From: Dichomitus squalens LYAD-421 SS1
Taxonomy: Eukaryota > Basidiomycota > Agaricomycetes > Polyporales > Polyporaceae
DNA: 64,000 bases
Reading direction: 5' to 3'
Assembly (NCBI RefSeq): GCF_000275845.1
Contig: NW_006766907.1
Span: 322,380 to 386,379, forward strand
Numbering within the stretch: the stretch's first letter is position 1; every line of letters begins with the position of its first letter. Shown here one piece after another: positions 23,501-35,284 of this stretch. The notes below the pieces were generated by a model, which saw nothing but the letters and a program-made list of their open reading frames with translations, made no database searches and had not been told where the DNA came from. The translations under genes were made by a program, and so were the position numbers.

Positions 23501-26388
23501 AATTCCGGGCCGGTACGTCAACTAACTGCACCTGTGCTAGCACTTATTCGACTTAGGGCGAGCCCGGCGGCTCCTCTGCGCTTGCACACTGCGAACAAAT
23601 ATGTAATAATGATGCTCCTTATGGATCGCAACGCCCTCCATCAGGACGCGCCTCGCCCGGCGGAGAAGAGACGGACAGGGCGGAACGCGGGCGCAAGGTC
23701 TAGCGGAATCAGCGGAGGACAAGAGAAACCCACGACAGAGTATCAACGAACCAAGGTACTGGCAGCGGTGTTAGCTTTCTCGTGCGACGGCACCATGCAT
23801 ATGGCGGGTAGTGTGGGCTATCCATGTCAGAACAACGAGAACTCCTTGCGCATCCGTGTACCGAGATTCCAGAGAACGGACCCGGCCTTCCTTATCAGCC
23901 GGAAGGAGAGAAAGAGAAGGGTACGTGCTCAATATATCTCTTCATTATGGCGGCACAGGTGCGCAGCTGCGGGAGAATCGACGACAGCTGCCATGCGAAT
24001 TCAATTTACAAGGTGCGCATGATCTCACTTTGAATGAGACGCGGTTGACAGCAAGTGTCCAGCCCTCTGACGTGCTTTTGGTAGGCGACAGGGTTATCCG
24101 AAGGGCTTGTGACGATCGTCGGGTGTGATTCATCACCCTTCATTCAACGTTATCATGGGGCGGGCACCTGCCTCCACGGGTCAAGAGGCTTGCTTCTCCC
24201 GCTTCTGGGGACTCAGAGAAGAAGTGTTCTCTGAACGTTAAGCTCTCGCTCCGCTCCTTCCTTCGGGCCACAAATTGAGGCCTTCCGAAATTGATGGCTT
24301 GGATGGGATGTCGTTGGAGGCATATCTTGACTCTATCAGTGGGCAGTCGAGGATATCATACATCAACAACCCGGCAGACTGCCGACGCTGGAGTGGACTT
24401 GAATGAATGGGTGCGCCCTTAGCACCTGGTGGGAAAACTAGCGGCAGTCGAACTACAAACTGTGCCATATCGGGGACTCATGCCGGTACGTTCTCACCAC
24501 GTGACGGCGTGACGGCGTGCGCGAGGGCCCCTGCAACGCGCTGACCCGCCCCCATTGCCGTCAATCTCGACAGGTATCACAACTTCCACGACCTCAGTCC
24601 GTTGCTTGATCGGTGTACTTCGGCACACTGTCAAACAAGCCCGAGTTATGCACGGAAGTCGGTAAGCAAATTGCCAGAAAATGAGCGGTACGACATCTCA
24701 CAATTGACGCCATGTCATAGAACCATGCAACATGCGCATCGTCCGACCAACGGATATAGACATGCTTCTCGGCAATGAGCCGATATACCCGAGAGTTGGG
24801 TGCCTACATACAGCCGATGTTCGTCATCAGACCTATATTACTGTCGGGAGCTGCGCAATGGCTCGATGAAGCTTTCAATGCCGCGCCAAAGCCTCGTGTT
24901 GAAGCAGAGGAAGTTCTGCACATTCCAGGAATCTATTTGGAATTTGTGGCAGAGCATCAGACACATACCGTCATTATTCTATACAGATGTCTTCAACCTC
25001 TTGCATCCATTGCCATGCAAAGCCGACGAGTATGTGACGATGAGTTAGCCCGAACAAGACCTAGGCAGCATCCCCTGGAGGGTCTCTTCTCAGGCATGCG
25101 GGGAGCTTATCTTTCCGATATTCTCGCTCTGCATTCTCATCGTGAAAAGCTAGCAATCCTTGTGTGACTGCGTAGGTTTCCCTCGCGAACACCTCGAGAG
25201 TATCGAACCATCAAGTGCGCCAAGAAACCTGTAATTATCGGTGCATCGGAGAGAGAAGGGGAAAGAGAGGAGGTTCGGAGCACTGCTTTACATACAGTTA
25301 ATCGACGGCTAACGTGGGAAGCCAGCTCTGATGAACGCCCATTTGTACATCCAGGCACTTTCCCCCCTCAAGATTCGGTAAGTAGCTTCCATGTCCTGTC
25401 CAACGTCTTCTACTCCTCCAGTCTCCTCAGCTTCCAGCTCACCAGCATGCATCGTCTCAGACCCGAGGCTGTATGCTCGGGGCTCTACATGTCCCGTTCT
25501 TTCGGCGGTCCGATCACGCATCACTCCATTACGACCACGGAGGGACCTTGGCGAGTCCGCGGCAGCAGGAAACGCTAGGGAACGCCGCAACTCCTCGGAC
25601 CTGTTCTCGCGGTCGTCCGCTGCTTTCCCCATTGCATCTCGCGCTTATCCTTCGCGGGCCACCGCTTCTCGTTTTCGCGCTGCGTATTCCGTTATTCCAC
25701 ATAAACCTTCTGATATCGGTCCGCTTTAGGTTACTCTCCCGTTTTCGGCTACTGAGTACCCAACGTCGAGGCTGCACGAGACTTGCACCCATGGACGCCT
25801 CCTCCTGTCTTGCTACCAATGGGGCTCCCGATCTAACCTGCTGCCATCCTTGGAAGCCATGACACCTGGCGACGCTCCCTTTAGGGATGCTATGGCCTTG
25901 ACTAGACCCCACGCTCCAGTCTTCCCAAGCACAAATGTATTTGCTGTACAGATTGCAGGACCCTCGTTCTCCGATCCGCCGGGGCCTCGCGGCTATCTGC
26001 TCCCTCGTTCTTCTTTCGCCGAGCTGTTTCCAACAGTCCATCTGCCCGGATCTCTCGTGAGATACACGCAGATCTAGTCCCGGGAATTGTGAAACCTCTT
26101 CCTTGCGGCCTATTTGGTCAAAGCATCGCTCGCTGAGTCGTAGAGGTGGGGGCATCGGGTCACGCCGACTGTGTTACCCCATGGCCTCGCTGATCACCTT
26201 ACCGTCATCCCTCCCTGGGCGGCAGGGTTACCCTGCTTGGGCGGTCTTCTTTGACAGTCGATTCATCTCCGAGGACATATCTGATATATACCTGCGCTGT
26301 GCTTACGTCCCCCGACAAGACTTGATTTAACTGCGACCGAGCCTGCGCCACCGCACCCATCCACTCCTCCTTCGTTCCACTGGTGTCA
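20533..26388. other. Gene-poor interval of about 5.9 kb
   Basis: No frame in this stretch shows a recognisable domain. The longest are a minus-strand 208-codon frame at 25529-26155 and a plus-strand 185-codon frame at 22654-23211, both Arg/Ser/Pro-biased as expected of chance frames in GC-rich DNA. The minus strand at 20760-21290 has hydrophobic pieces (VCIL... and FVLLNFYRLGFLSSTTL) with intron-like borders and could hide a small multi-exon gene, but I could not phase it. A 17-nt direct duplication (CTAGCATCGGGTGCTGA) occurs at 22942-22958 and 22963-22979. The stretch may contain decayed transposons that lost their signatures. Confidence 0.45.
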
Positions 26389-29127
26389 ATGCTGTTAGCA
26401 CGGCTTAGTGAAATGTCAAGCATGATCCTCGAGAGCCTCGCCATCTGCGCAGTGACTTGGTCGCTGTGGAGACTCTTCAGGAATGTCGTCGTCACAACCC
26501 ATCTTGACAACATCCCGGGGCCGCCGCCGTCGTCGTGGCTTCGAGGTGAGTCTCAGACGAGATCTGTCTTGCCGTTATGTCCCCCCTCTCTGACTGTCTG
26601 CGGCAGGCAATCTACCAGATATGTTTGACAGGCAGGGCGAAGCCTTCTATCGCGACTTGATTGAGAACTACGCACCGGTGGTGAGACTGCAAGGGGCATT
26701 CGGAGTAAGCGGCCGATATGATCTGCATGCGATCTTTCGCTCATCGCCTGGGTTCATAGCGCAAGATTCTTTATATCCATGATCCAAGAGCAATGCATAG
26801 CGTAGTAGTGAAGGACCAATATTCATACGAGCAGCCCGACTGGTTTATTAAGTACGAAACGGACCCGCTACTGCCTCCGTGCCTTCTTTTGACATCCCAT
26901 GCAGAAGCAATCTTCTGACGCTCGGCCCCGGGCTGCTATCTACACTAGGTGAGTGTCTCGTCCCTGGCATACCCTCTGCGGTCAGATGCTGAAATGAGGC
27001 ATGGATCATCTTGCAGGTGACCACCACCGCAAACAGCGGCGCATGCTCAACCCCATCTTCTCCATAAATCATATGCGGCATATGATGCCAATGTTCTACA
27101 ACGTCGGGCACAAGGTTCGTGTTCCGAATTGCTGACGCTCCCGTTCGGCTGCAAGCTTACTAACGATATTGCCTTTGTTCTCCTATCGCGCTTCCGTTTC
27201 TGCCTGACTCCTCTTGCTATGCGCATGCCCCATCTGCTGTTATGCGTGCTTGCAGCTTCGGCTAGCGATTGAGCACCGCGTGCGAAGCGCGCCTTCGGAG
27301 ATAGACATGCTCAACTGGATGGGGCGCACCGCGCTGGAGCTCATCGGACAGGCGGGCTTGGGACACTCCTTCGACCCTCTCCAGGAAGACGTAACTCCTG
27401 ACATCTACGCGGAGGCGATCAAGGCATACGTGTCAGTATTTCCCTGCGCTGCGGTCGTTATGCGCGTTGCGTTGCCGACTTGCTGACTGCGCGCTATATC
27501 CTTCACGTAGGCCGGCGCTATACGACCTTTCCGTGTACCGGTGGACGACGCCGTACCTGTCGGTGATCGGGAGGCCGGCGTTCCGCCGGGCGCTGCTCGA
27601 GTGGGTTCCATGGAAGCGACTGCACAAGCTCAAGGGCGTCGTGGATATCATGCATCGGCGCGCCACGGAGATATATCGCGAGAAGAAGGCACTCCTCGAT
27701 ACGGGCGACGAGGCGCTTACTCTCCAAGTTGGCGAAGGCAGGGACCTAATGAGTATCCTATGTGCGTTGTGCGCTCCCATGCAACGCCACAGGGTGTCTG
27801 CTGACAATCATATCTCCTCGGCCCTCAGTAAAAGCAAACACGCTTGCCGCTGTTGAGGACCGACTGTCAGAAGAGGAGCTCATCGGACAAATGGTGTAAG
27901 TAACCTCTGGCCCTTTCCAAGACGCCATGAGGGGAGGCCCTTGGACATTGACAGATCTTGTCTACTCCTTCAGGACGATGACGTTCGCTGCAATGGACAC
28001 GACGTCCAACGCGCTCTCGCAGATCCTGCATCTCCTCGCGCAGCACCCGGACGTCCAAACCAGAGTCCGGCAAGAAATCCTTGAAGCACGTCACCGCAGC
28101 GACACGCGCGACCTCTCGTACGACGAGCTCTGCGCGCTGCCCTTCCTCGATGCAATCTGCCGAGAGACCCTCCGCGTGTACGTCCCCCGTTCAACCCTTC
28201 TGCGTCCACATGTACACGCTCCCGTCCGGCACGTGCTGACCTTTACCCTTCTCGCGCCTTTCCTCGGCTTCTCACACTTAGGCATCCGCCCGCGACGTTC
28301 ATTTTCCGCGAGTACGTAGCCTTCCGCTGTTCTCGCCTTTGGCTCCGGCCCGCTACGTTTCCCGAGTGTCCGATCAAACACTAACTGTGTCTCTTCTTCC
28401 ATTTTCTCCTTCGTATCTTCCTCCCGTGCAGGGCGCAGCGCGACATGATCCTCCCGCTCTCGGAGCCTATCCGCGGGCTCGACGGCACGCTGATGACCGA
28501 GATCCCCGTCCCGAAGGGTACTGTGGTCCACGTCGGCGTTCTAGGCTCGAATATGAATCGGCGGACGTGGGGCGAAGACGCTTGGGAGTGGAAGCCGGAG
28601 CGGTGGCTTGCGCCCCTGCCCGAAGCCGTCGCCGAGGCGCACATACCTGGGGTATACTCGAACCTGTGAGTGTCAATTGTGTTCGGTTTCTGTGGTATGC
28701 CGGCTCGGCAGCGGTAGTTGCGGACGCGAGGCTAACGCTCCGCCTTTCCAGGATGACGTTCATCGGCGGCGGCCGAGCATGCATGTACGTCTTATATAGT
28801 AGCAGCCCGTCACCTGAACCATGCGTTGGCGCAGCATGCTCATTGCAGGCATCTTGACAGCGGTTTCAAGTTCTCGCAACTAGAAATGAGTAGGCACCTC
28901 CCTTCCTCCGCTCACACGACCCTGCCGCTCACTTCGCTTTACGTTCTATGTCCGCCCGCGCTGTTGCAGAGGTCGTGCTGTCGCTGCTGGTGTCAACCTT
29001 CGTCTTCGAAGTATCCGATAAGCCGATTGCATGGAACATCTCTGGCATCCGGTTCCCCACCGTCGGGGTCGACGGCGCGAAGCCGGAACTGCCGCTTAAG
29101 GTGTCAGTGTACAGGGGTTCCGTATGA
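26389..29127 (+). CDS. Cytochrome P450 monooxygenase, 14 exons
   Basis: Exons 26389-26545, 26607-26704, 26766-26851, 26908-26948, 27017-27114, 27256-27431, 27511-27761, 27829-27895, 27974-28177, 28282-28311, 28432-28665, 28752-28784, 28861-28889 and 28970-29127 join in phase to 553 residues. An N-terminal membrane anchor (ILESLAICAVTWSLWRLF) precedes the proline hinge NIPGPPPSSW. Helix I reads TFAAMDTTSNALS (about 328-340), the ExxR helix CRETLRV (about 386-392), the PERF-type block WKPERW, and the haem loop FIGGGRACIG with Cys at about 491. It would be an ER-bound, NADPH-reductase-dependent hydroxylase. The sequence resembles the microsomal P450s that are greatly expanded in wood-decay fungi; the substrate cannot be told. 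Helix I has Ala where Gly is usual in AGxDTT. No neighbouring genes suggest a metabolic cluster. Confidence 0.93.
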
Positions 29128-29782
29128 GCGTCATGCGTCGCCTACATCGTCATGACTGCACGAGGACCGGGATCCCTATCATGCCCCTACCACGAATCGT
29201 CCACCATTCCTCCCAGAAGACGCGAGTCTTGGCTCGTTGCTATCGTTTCTCATAGATGGTGAAGCTTGGTGTACCAGCGGACGGCAGTAAATGTCATATC
29301 CCGCGGCGCCTAGAGCTCTCCTTGAAGCGAGGGGCGCGTTGCGGCGATGTGCGGAGCCCTTGTGATCGCTGTCAGTTATATTCTCTATGTTACCGGCTGA
29401 GTGTAGTAGTATGCTTACCAATCATATCTCATTGTAATCGCGGCTCGAGGGAAGGACGGGGCGCCAGCAGCATGTGTATGAGATGATGCGGCTGATAGCG
29501 ACAACAGACAGGGATGCCAACAGACAAGTGACTGCTAGACTGTAAGCGACCTTTCCTGAGCGGCTCGTGGTATGGTGGCCGTCATTTGCGCCTCGTCCAA
29601 TGCTGATATTAGGAAATACGAGTTATAGCAGCTGGGCTATATCTGAGGTTTTCGTGACAATCCACTTGACGATTGAGGCTATCAAGCATTCACCGGCGGG
29701 CTCGATATATCAAGGATCACAAGGCCGAAATATGATGCATGGGCATAGGCATGTCTAGTGATAGCTTCGACAACATGCACAA
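29128..29782. other. Convergent intergenic region, no gene seen
   Basis: About 650 bases between the P450 stop and the secreted-protein stop. Frames are short and show no family signal. Confidence 0.5.
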
Positions 29783-30740
29783 CTAAGGGAATGTCAAGAT
29801 ATACTCCTTCATAGCTACTTCCCAGCTACAATGCGGCAAGCCATTCTTCTCACCATCCCCAGTCCCTCCGCAGGCCTCCTCCATAAGCGCGGGTATTTGC
29901 GCCATTATTGTCTTGAGCCCGGCCTTGATATCCTGGGCGCGCTTTGGCAGGGCGGGTGCGAGCATATTCGACGACGAAGAGGAAGCCGCAGCCAACTCCT
30001 CTACTCCAGAAATCAAGTCAAGAGACCCAGGACCAGACCCGAGTCCAGAACCAGAACCAGAGACGAGTCCGAGTCCAGGAACAAGCGAACCAGCGCCGTT
30101 CTTGTTGTTCTGCATGACATTGATCCCGTCGGTGACGCTACGAGAGAAGACCCTGCTGAATCCACGCCGCCGGCGCTCGTCGGGCGGACGTTGGCTGGCG
30201 TCGAGAACGAGTTCTTCCATCCTGTCGTAGCTTGGCGATCCCGGGCTCGAGAGTGTCTCAAGAAGGTGCAAAGTCTGGTTGAAGGCGATATACCGGAGCT
30301 TAGGGAAGAAGTGCACCATCGAGCCGGGCGTGCCACAAACGACGGGGCAATCAGGGTTTGGACAGCCGGCGGGCTCGTTGCCGTTCTTGTCGAGACACTT
30401 GCCATGGAAGTAGGAGGGGAAGATGCCGTTCTCCATGTTCTGATAGGACTGGTCGTGGTAGGCTGTGATAATGGGGTTGAGGTAACTGAATGTTGTGTCT
30501 ATGCTGGGGTGACTCGGAATGAGCCTTGAGATTTGTGTAGCCTAGGCGGACAGTCGGTGAATACGGCTTTTTGCCATCCTGTACGTCAGATGAAAAGGTA
30601 CGAACGATGCTTTCCATGGCGGTTTGGATAGGTGCAGTGTAGTTACTCAGCCAAGCATTCGTAGTACCGACAATGCAATCGCCTTCGCAAGCAGAGACGG
30701 TGGCCGGCACCGCGAGGAGGAGTAGCGTCAACAAGCGCAT
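29783..30740 (-). CDS. Conserved fungal secreted protein (284 aa)
   Basis: Two exons (30740-30602, 30498-29783) give 284 residues. A clear signal peptide (MRLLTLLLLAVPATVSA) is followed by CEGDCIVGTTNAWLSNYT. The middle part contains SYQNMENGIFPSYFHGKCLD, PNPDCPVVCGTPGSMVHFFP and LRYIAFNQTLHLL. The C-terminus ends NGLPHCSWEVAMKEYILTFP. Proteins with this Cys pattern and the C-terminal 'CSWE.AMKEYIL' block are common in basidiomycetes, but the function is not known to me. The Cys residues suggest disulphide bonds in an extracellular or vacuolar protein. A Gly/Ser low-complexity linker (GLGLVSGSGSGLGSGPGS) interrupts the C-terminal third. The intron has a GTACCT donor and the join restores frame exactly. 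Confidence 0.78.
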
Positions 30741-31107
30741 GACTGAAGATGCTGCCAGAGCGTGAGTTTAGATGACTGCGGAAGTAGGGGCCCGAGATGA
30801 TGAGGGCTTGAGACAGAACGCAAGTCGTCGAGGCGAGGAATGTGAACCACAAACAAACATCCAACAACAGGGTAAACTCAATGTGAATGAGCGCCCATTT
30901 AACCGTGTAGTAATGCGAGATGATCCTGGACCCACAAACTTGTCTAGAATCGCCTGTTGTTTGTCTGGGACGTATCATGGGACGGTCGGGCTCCCGAACA
31001 CAACGCCTGGTAGGGTATACCGCAAGAGAAGAGAGCTACCGCCATCCTACACGAAATGTTTACACGACTATGTCTAACAGTCTGTGCCCAGCATCCCATT
31101 ACAGTTA
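30741..31107. other. Promoter region of the secreted protein / 3' region of the F-box gene
   Basis: About 370 bases between two minus-strand genes. Nothing else was recognised. Confidence 0.45.
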
Positions 31108-32893
31108 CTAGTAAGTCTCTAGCCAGTCACTAGGGCCGTCCGGGGGAGGTACACGCGACCACGTCTCCACGTAGAGCTGTAAGTGATTCTTTCTGACCGT
31201 CTGTGGCAGGTTCTGCTGCACTGCCTTCAACTTCTCCTTGCCTTTCTTTCCTCTGAGATCCCAGCCTTTGACCGCTATTGCTACTCGTAGCTCTTTTTCG
31301 CCTCGGCGTCGAGGCACCGTAACTCCCAGGAGTAAGCGATCGATGTCCTCCCAGGGCGCGGTGTCGAAGAGCTCTACGCTCTCAAAGCTGATCGAAAGGT
31401 CGAACCGGTAAAACTTCTCGCCCGAATAAATCGGCCGGCACAACATCACGAGCGTCAGGAGGCTGAATGTGCTCTTCCAGTAGATATGTCCCTCGATGGA
31501 CTCCACCTTCGGCATGACCAGGGGAGCCTCGGAGTTGCTCATCTCCTTGAGCTCCCGCTCAAATGCGATCCGGCCAAGGTCGGAGTCCTTGCGCGTGAAA
31601 GGCGGCTGCTTGAATTCGGAATCGCCGTCCTCCATACAGTTGTGCTCTTCGTCGTCAGGTAGGAGACAGGTATCGAGCACCTTCACCATGCGAGGCTGTC
31701 GTACCGGCTCCGCTTCCTTGCCGGTGCCACTACGCATCCCCGAGGGCTGTCTGACCTCGATCATGCAGAACTGGCCCAGATCGTCGTCGTCGTCTTCAAC
31801 CGAATCCTGGTCCATACCGTCCTTATCTAAACCGCCATCATTGTCCGAGTCGACGTCGACGTCGACGTGCATCCCTTCCTCTTCCTCTTCGCCTGTGTCG
31901 TAGATCCTGATAGGGCGTTGAGGTGCCCACGGTTCGCGCTCAAACCGTGCTGCAAGAAGCAGAGAAAGTGGCGTCTAATCAGCTCAGTTCAAGGATCGCA
32001 TAAGCCCCCCGAGCAAACTCACACTCGAGGTCCTCGTCGTCCCCCACATTGTCGCCCTCGCACGAGTCGTTCTTCGCGCCCCACTCCTGATAGTGGAACC
32101 TCTTCAGCCACGGGCTGATTCTCTTCAAGACCCGCGCCAGCCGCGCATCGTCCCGATACACGTCCCGCGACGCAACCATGAGCTCTTCGATCACCAGATC
32201 CCTCCGACGGCTTAACAGCCACTCCATAATCAGCGGCGTATATGCACACCCCAAGTTCAGCTCCGTGAGAAGTAGCGGCTTTCTACGCGCGAGCTGCGCG
32301 GGGACGTGATTGTACGCCCAGAAGGATGCGTGCCAGATCTGGAGGAATTGAAGGCTCGGGTACGCGTTGAGCGCGCGCAGGAACTGATTCGAGTTCCAGA
32401 AGTCGACGTCGTGTATGCCCAGCGCGCGCACGTGTGGGAGCCCGAGGAGCGCCGTGCGCATCCCAAGGGGCACGTTGCCCCAGCTGAGCGACTGTAGGAA
32501 GACGTAGTCGATCGGGGAGCATCCGGCCATCTCGATGCAAAGGGGGACGAGCTGCGGGAGCCAGGCGTGGTTTGCGTCTTGAGGCCCGTCGCCGCGCAGG
32601 CGGCCATTAAGGTGGATCTGGCGGACGAAGGGGAGGACGGTGTCCGGGCGGAAGACTTCAAGCAAGAGGGGGAAGTTGAGGCCTGGCTCGAGATGAAGAC
32701 GGTGGAAGCGGAGCTTGCGCACTGCCCGGCACCATTCACGACTGACCAGTGCGAGGGTGGACAGCTCTCGGTGCAAGCGGCGCTCTGCGACAATGCGCAC
32801 GATCAGATCATAGGGAGTCGGCAAGGGGGCCCTGTTGGGATACCTGGGCGGAACGCTGGCAATGTAGGTGTATGTCAGGCCAGCTAAGTCCAA
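31108..32893 (-). CDS. F-box-like protein with acidic C-terminal half (570 aa)
   Basis: Two exons (32893-32023, 31949-31108) give 570 residues, joined in phase through a GTGAGT donor. Near the N-terminus LPTPYDLIVRIVAERRLHRE followed by LSTLALVSREWCRAVRKLRF has the F-box-like pattern (P-hydrophobic-L-x-x-I...L..VSR.W). Next is a region with Leu-rich segments typical of basidiomycete F-box proteins (LPHVRALGIHDVDFWNSNQF). After residue ~300 the chain becomes acidic (GEEEEEGMHVDVDVDSDND), then has a folded-looking C-terminal part. F-box proteins bind Skp1 and bring substrates to SCF ubiquitin ligases; that role here is inference from the N-terminal match alone. A GTCGAC triple repeat near 31855 encodes the DVDVDVDS run. 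Confidence 0.68.
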
Positions 32894-33762
32894 ATGTCGC
32901 GCACGACATACGAATAGACGACTTACTCTGAACCAGGGGGCAACATGAAGAAGCTTCGCTCGAACTGCCTTGTAGGTTCATTGGGTTTGGGCCTGCAGCT
33001 TGATTAGCTCAATCGTTCCAATGAAACAAGCGATGGGTGCGCACTCTGGACGGTACAAAAAGGTGTACTCCTTAGGAATGTACAGGGCCCGGTCCGAGTC
33101 GTATTCATCCATATCGTGTAAAGGGCGAGCCAGGGTACAAAACTGGATCAGCTAGTCTTCCGCGACATTTATGAGCACGACAGAAAGCGCCGATATCTGA
33201 TGAAATCAGTACTGAGTGTCGGGGGCGAAGTGCCTCAACAGGGCAAGAACAAAGGATCGTTACGAATGGCAATCGCCCTATCGGACAAGCCATGCATTCA
33301 TACTATCTCCGTTCGAGGCGAAGGACACATCGTCAAGACTACTTCTCCGCTGTCGATGCAGCTAAATTGCTTGCAGCCTAGACAACGGAAAACAGAATCG
33401 TTAGGACGCTGTCTCGAAGGAAGGGGACAAAGCAACAACAGACCCTATGGCAAACACGAGTTGATTGCTAACACCAAGAAGCGACTCGGGCGGCGTCACG
33501 GAATAAGAGACAATAAGTACCGAAAATTTTAGCAAGGAGTAAAATCCCAGCCTCAACATGACATGTGTCTGTTGCTGCGACTTCTAGCACTATGCTTCCT
33601 TCTTGGGCGCCACAGTCGCGATTGATTCTCATCTTGGAACGTGTCAAATTGTGATCACAATACCGAAACATGGTAGGTGTGCCCATAAATATGCTACAAT
33701 GGTGGACTACGGAACGAACAATGCAGTCAAGAATAACGTACAGCGTGCAGTTTCTTAGGCAG
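32894..33762. other. Intergenic region, no gene recognised
   Basis: About 870 bases between the F-box-like gene start and the RPC31 stop. Frames of up to 110 codons (33200-33529, plus) lack family signal. Confidence 0.5.
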
Positions 33763-34950
33763 CTAGTCGAAATCGTAGCCCGCTAGGATCAACGACAGTC
33801 AGCGGCGGATGACAGCAGGAATAACCCAGACGTACCTCCACCCCCTTCGTCCGCTCCTCCGCCACCCCCGAGGTTATCGTTGTCATCTTCCTCGCCCGGA
33901 TCGAAGTAATTCTCCGCGTAGTCGTTGTCATACTCCTCCTCGACGTCGTAGTCTTCTTCGGCTGGCTGTGAGCCTGCTTCTGAACGCTCATCACCGGACT
34001 TCTCCTGGGCTGATTGTGAACGAATGCGCTAGAGGAAGCAGACACGCAACTCACCTGTTCCTCAGCGTCCTCCGCCATATCATCTAAGTTCACACGCTTC
34101 GCGGGTCCCCTTTTCTTCGCTGTAAAAGGAATGATACATGAGAATCCATCACGTAACATCGCCAGGAACAGAGAAATTGGGGGACGGGGACAAGCAACAC
34201 GAGGGAGTACACGCGTTGGGCGGGTCCGCTCGCGGTGTGAAGATGGTCTTCAAACTGGAAATTATATGGTATATTGCAGGGCTGAGGTCAGCGGGACAGG
34301 GGACGGTACCCGGAAATGTCGGTCAACAGGGCCAACAAGTGTGATGGAACCAAGCCCAAAACGAAGAGCACTCTGTACGACAAGGGAGATAGTACAAGTT
34401 CCGAGTACAAGATATCATGCGTACGAGAAGAGAGGCTCACCTGTCTGCTTTTTCTTCGGGTTGAAGTACTGTTCAAACACCTCTTGAGGAAAGAAAGGCT
34501 GATGGAGGTCACTCCGTTTTAGCGTTGGTTGTGACGCCGGAGATGGTCGATACTTGTCAGAATATCGGGGAAGCTCTATGCTGCTATGCAGTCAGTCTGC
34601 GTTTATAAATCTGAGGGCCCTGAACCTACCTGTTGACTTGGTGGATTCCACGATGTAGTACGCGGATTTTCGCAGTCGCGTCGCAAAGCCAATCTGAAGC
34701 TTCGCCATGCGCTTCTCCTCGTCGTTGTATTCGGTAAGGAGAGGCAAGGGCTCAAGAGGCTGCGTCACAGCTCAACGCGGTGATGCTACCCTGATAGAGA
34801 ACCACATACGGGATACAATGCGCTCTCTTCACGAGAGAGAGACTGAATGTCTGCGAAGGTGAGCCCCATGGGCGGCAGGTTGTTTGCGCCAAATCCTCCC
34901 CTCCCTCCTCCCCTTCCACCACCTCTTCCGCCGCCCCGACCTCTGGACAT
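33763..34950 (-). CDS. RPC31: RNA polymerase III subunit RPC31 / RPC7
   Basis: Six exons (34950-34810, 34759-34630, 34575-34441, 34119-34055, 34004-33836, 33782-33763) join in phase to 219 residues. The N-terminus is Gly/Arg-rich (MSRGRGGGRGGGRGGGRGGF), followed by GANNLPPMGLTFADIQSLSR. The core has LQIGFATRLRKSAYYIVEST and RSDLHQPFFPQEVFEQYFNP, then KKRGPAKRVNLDDMAED. The C-terminus is strongly acidic (EEDYDVEEEYDNDYAENYFD) and ends GYDFD. This composition, order and length match Rpc31, a peripheral Pol III subunit needed for initiation at tRNA and 5S genes in the nucleus. The last exon is only 20 nt. The gene is head-to-head with YRA1. Confidence 0.9.
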
Positions 34951-35284
34951 GTTGTGTACGCGTGGGACGGCGAGAATGAGATCAGAGGAGTCTGAGCAAT
35001 GAGATTGACGGCGTGTCTACATGGCGATGCTTTGTTCTCGAGGGCGATCAGTGCTATTGTAGCTCAGACTACACTCCGACGGAGAAACCCTTTCTGTTCA
35101 GGAACATTATTAGAGCGGCGTCTTTCGGAGACAGCATTTGTGGCTCCCAGGCTTCGTGTCGTTCGCTTTCTCCCTGCCCTCCGCCACCATCACCCACCCA
35201 CCCTCTCTGCCACGTCTGTCGCGTTGCCGACCCATTTTCCAGCCAGAACCACTTCATCGTCAACCCAGGACACGAAATTGAGCA
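34951..35284. promoter_or_regulatory. Divergent promoter between RPC31 and YRA1
   Basis: The 334 bases between the two ATGs must serve both genes. A C-rich pyrimidine tract (CCACCATCACCCACCCACCC, about 35183-35202) lies about 85-100 bases upstream of YRA1. The role is inferred from position. Confidence 0.5.

Noticed and set aside
25529..26155. 208-codon minus-strand open frame
   Set aside because: Arg/Ser/Gly-biased composition with no recognisable motif and no splice-supported continuation.
29831..30529. 232-codon plus-strand frame opposite the secreted protein
   Set aside because: Shadow frame. The minus strand has a signal peptide, Cys pattern and correct splice phase.
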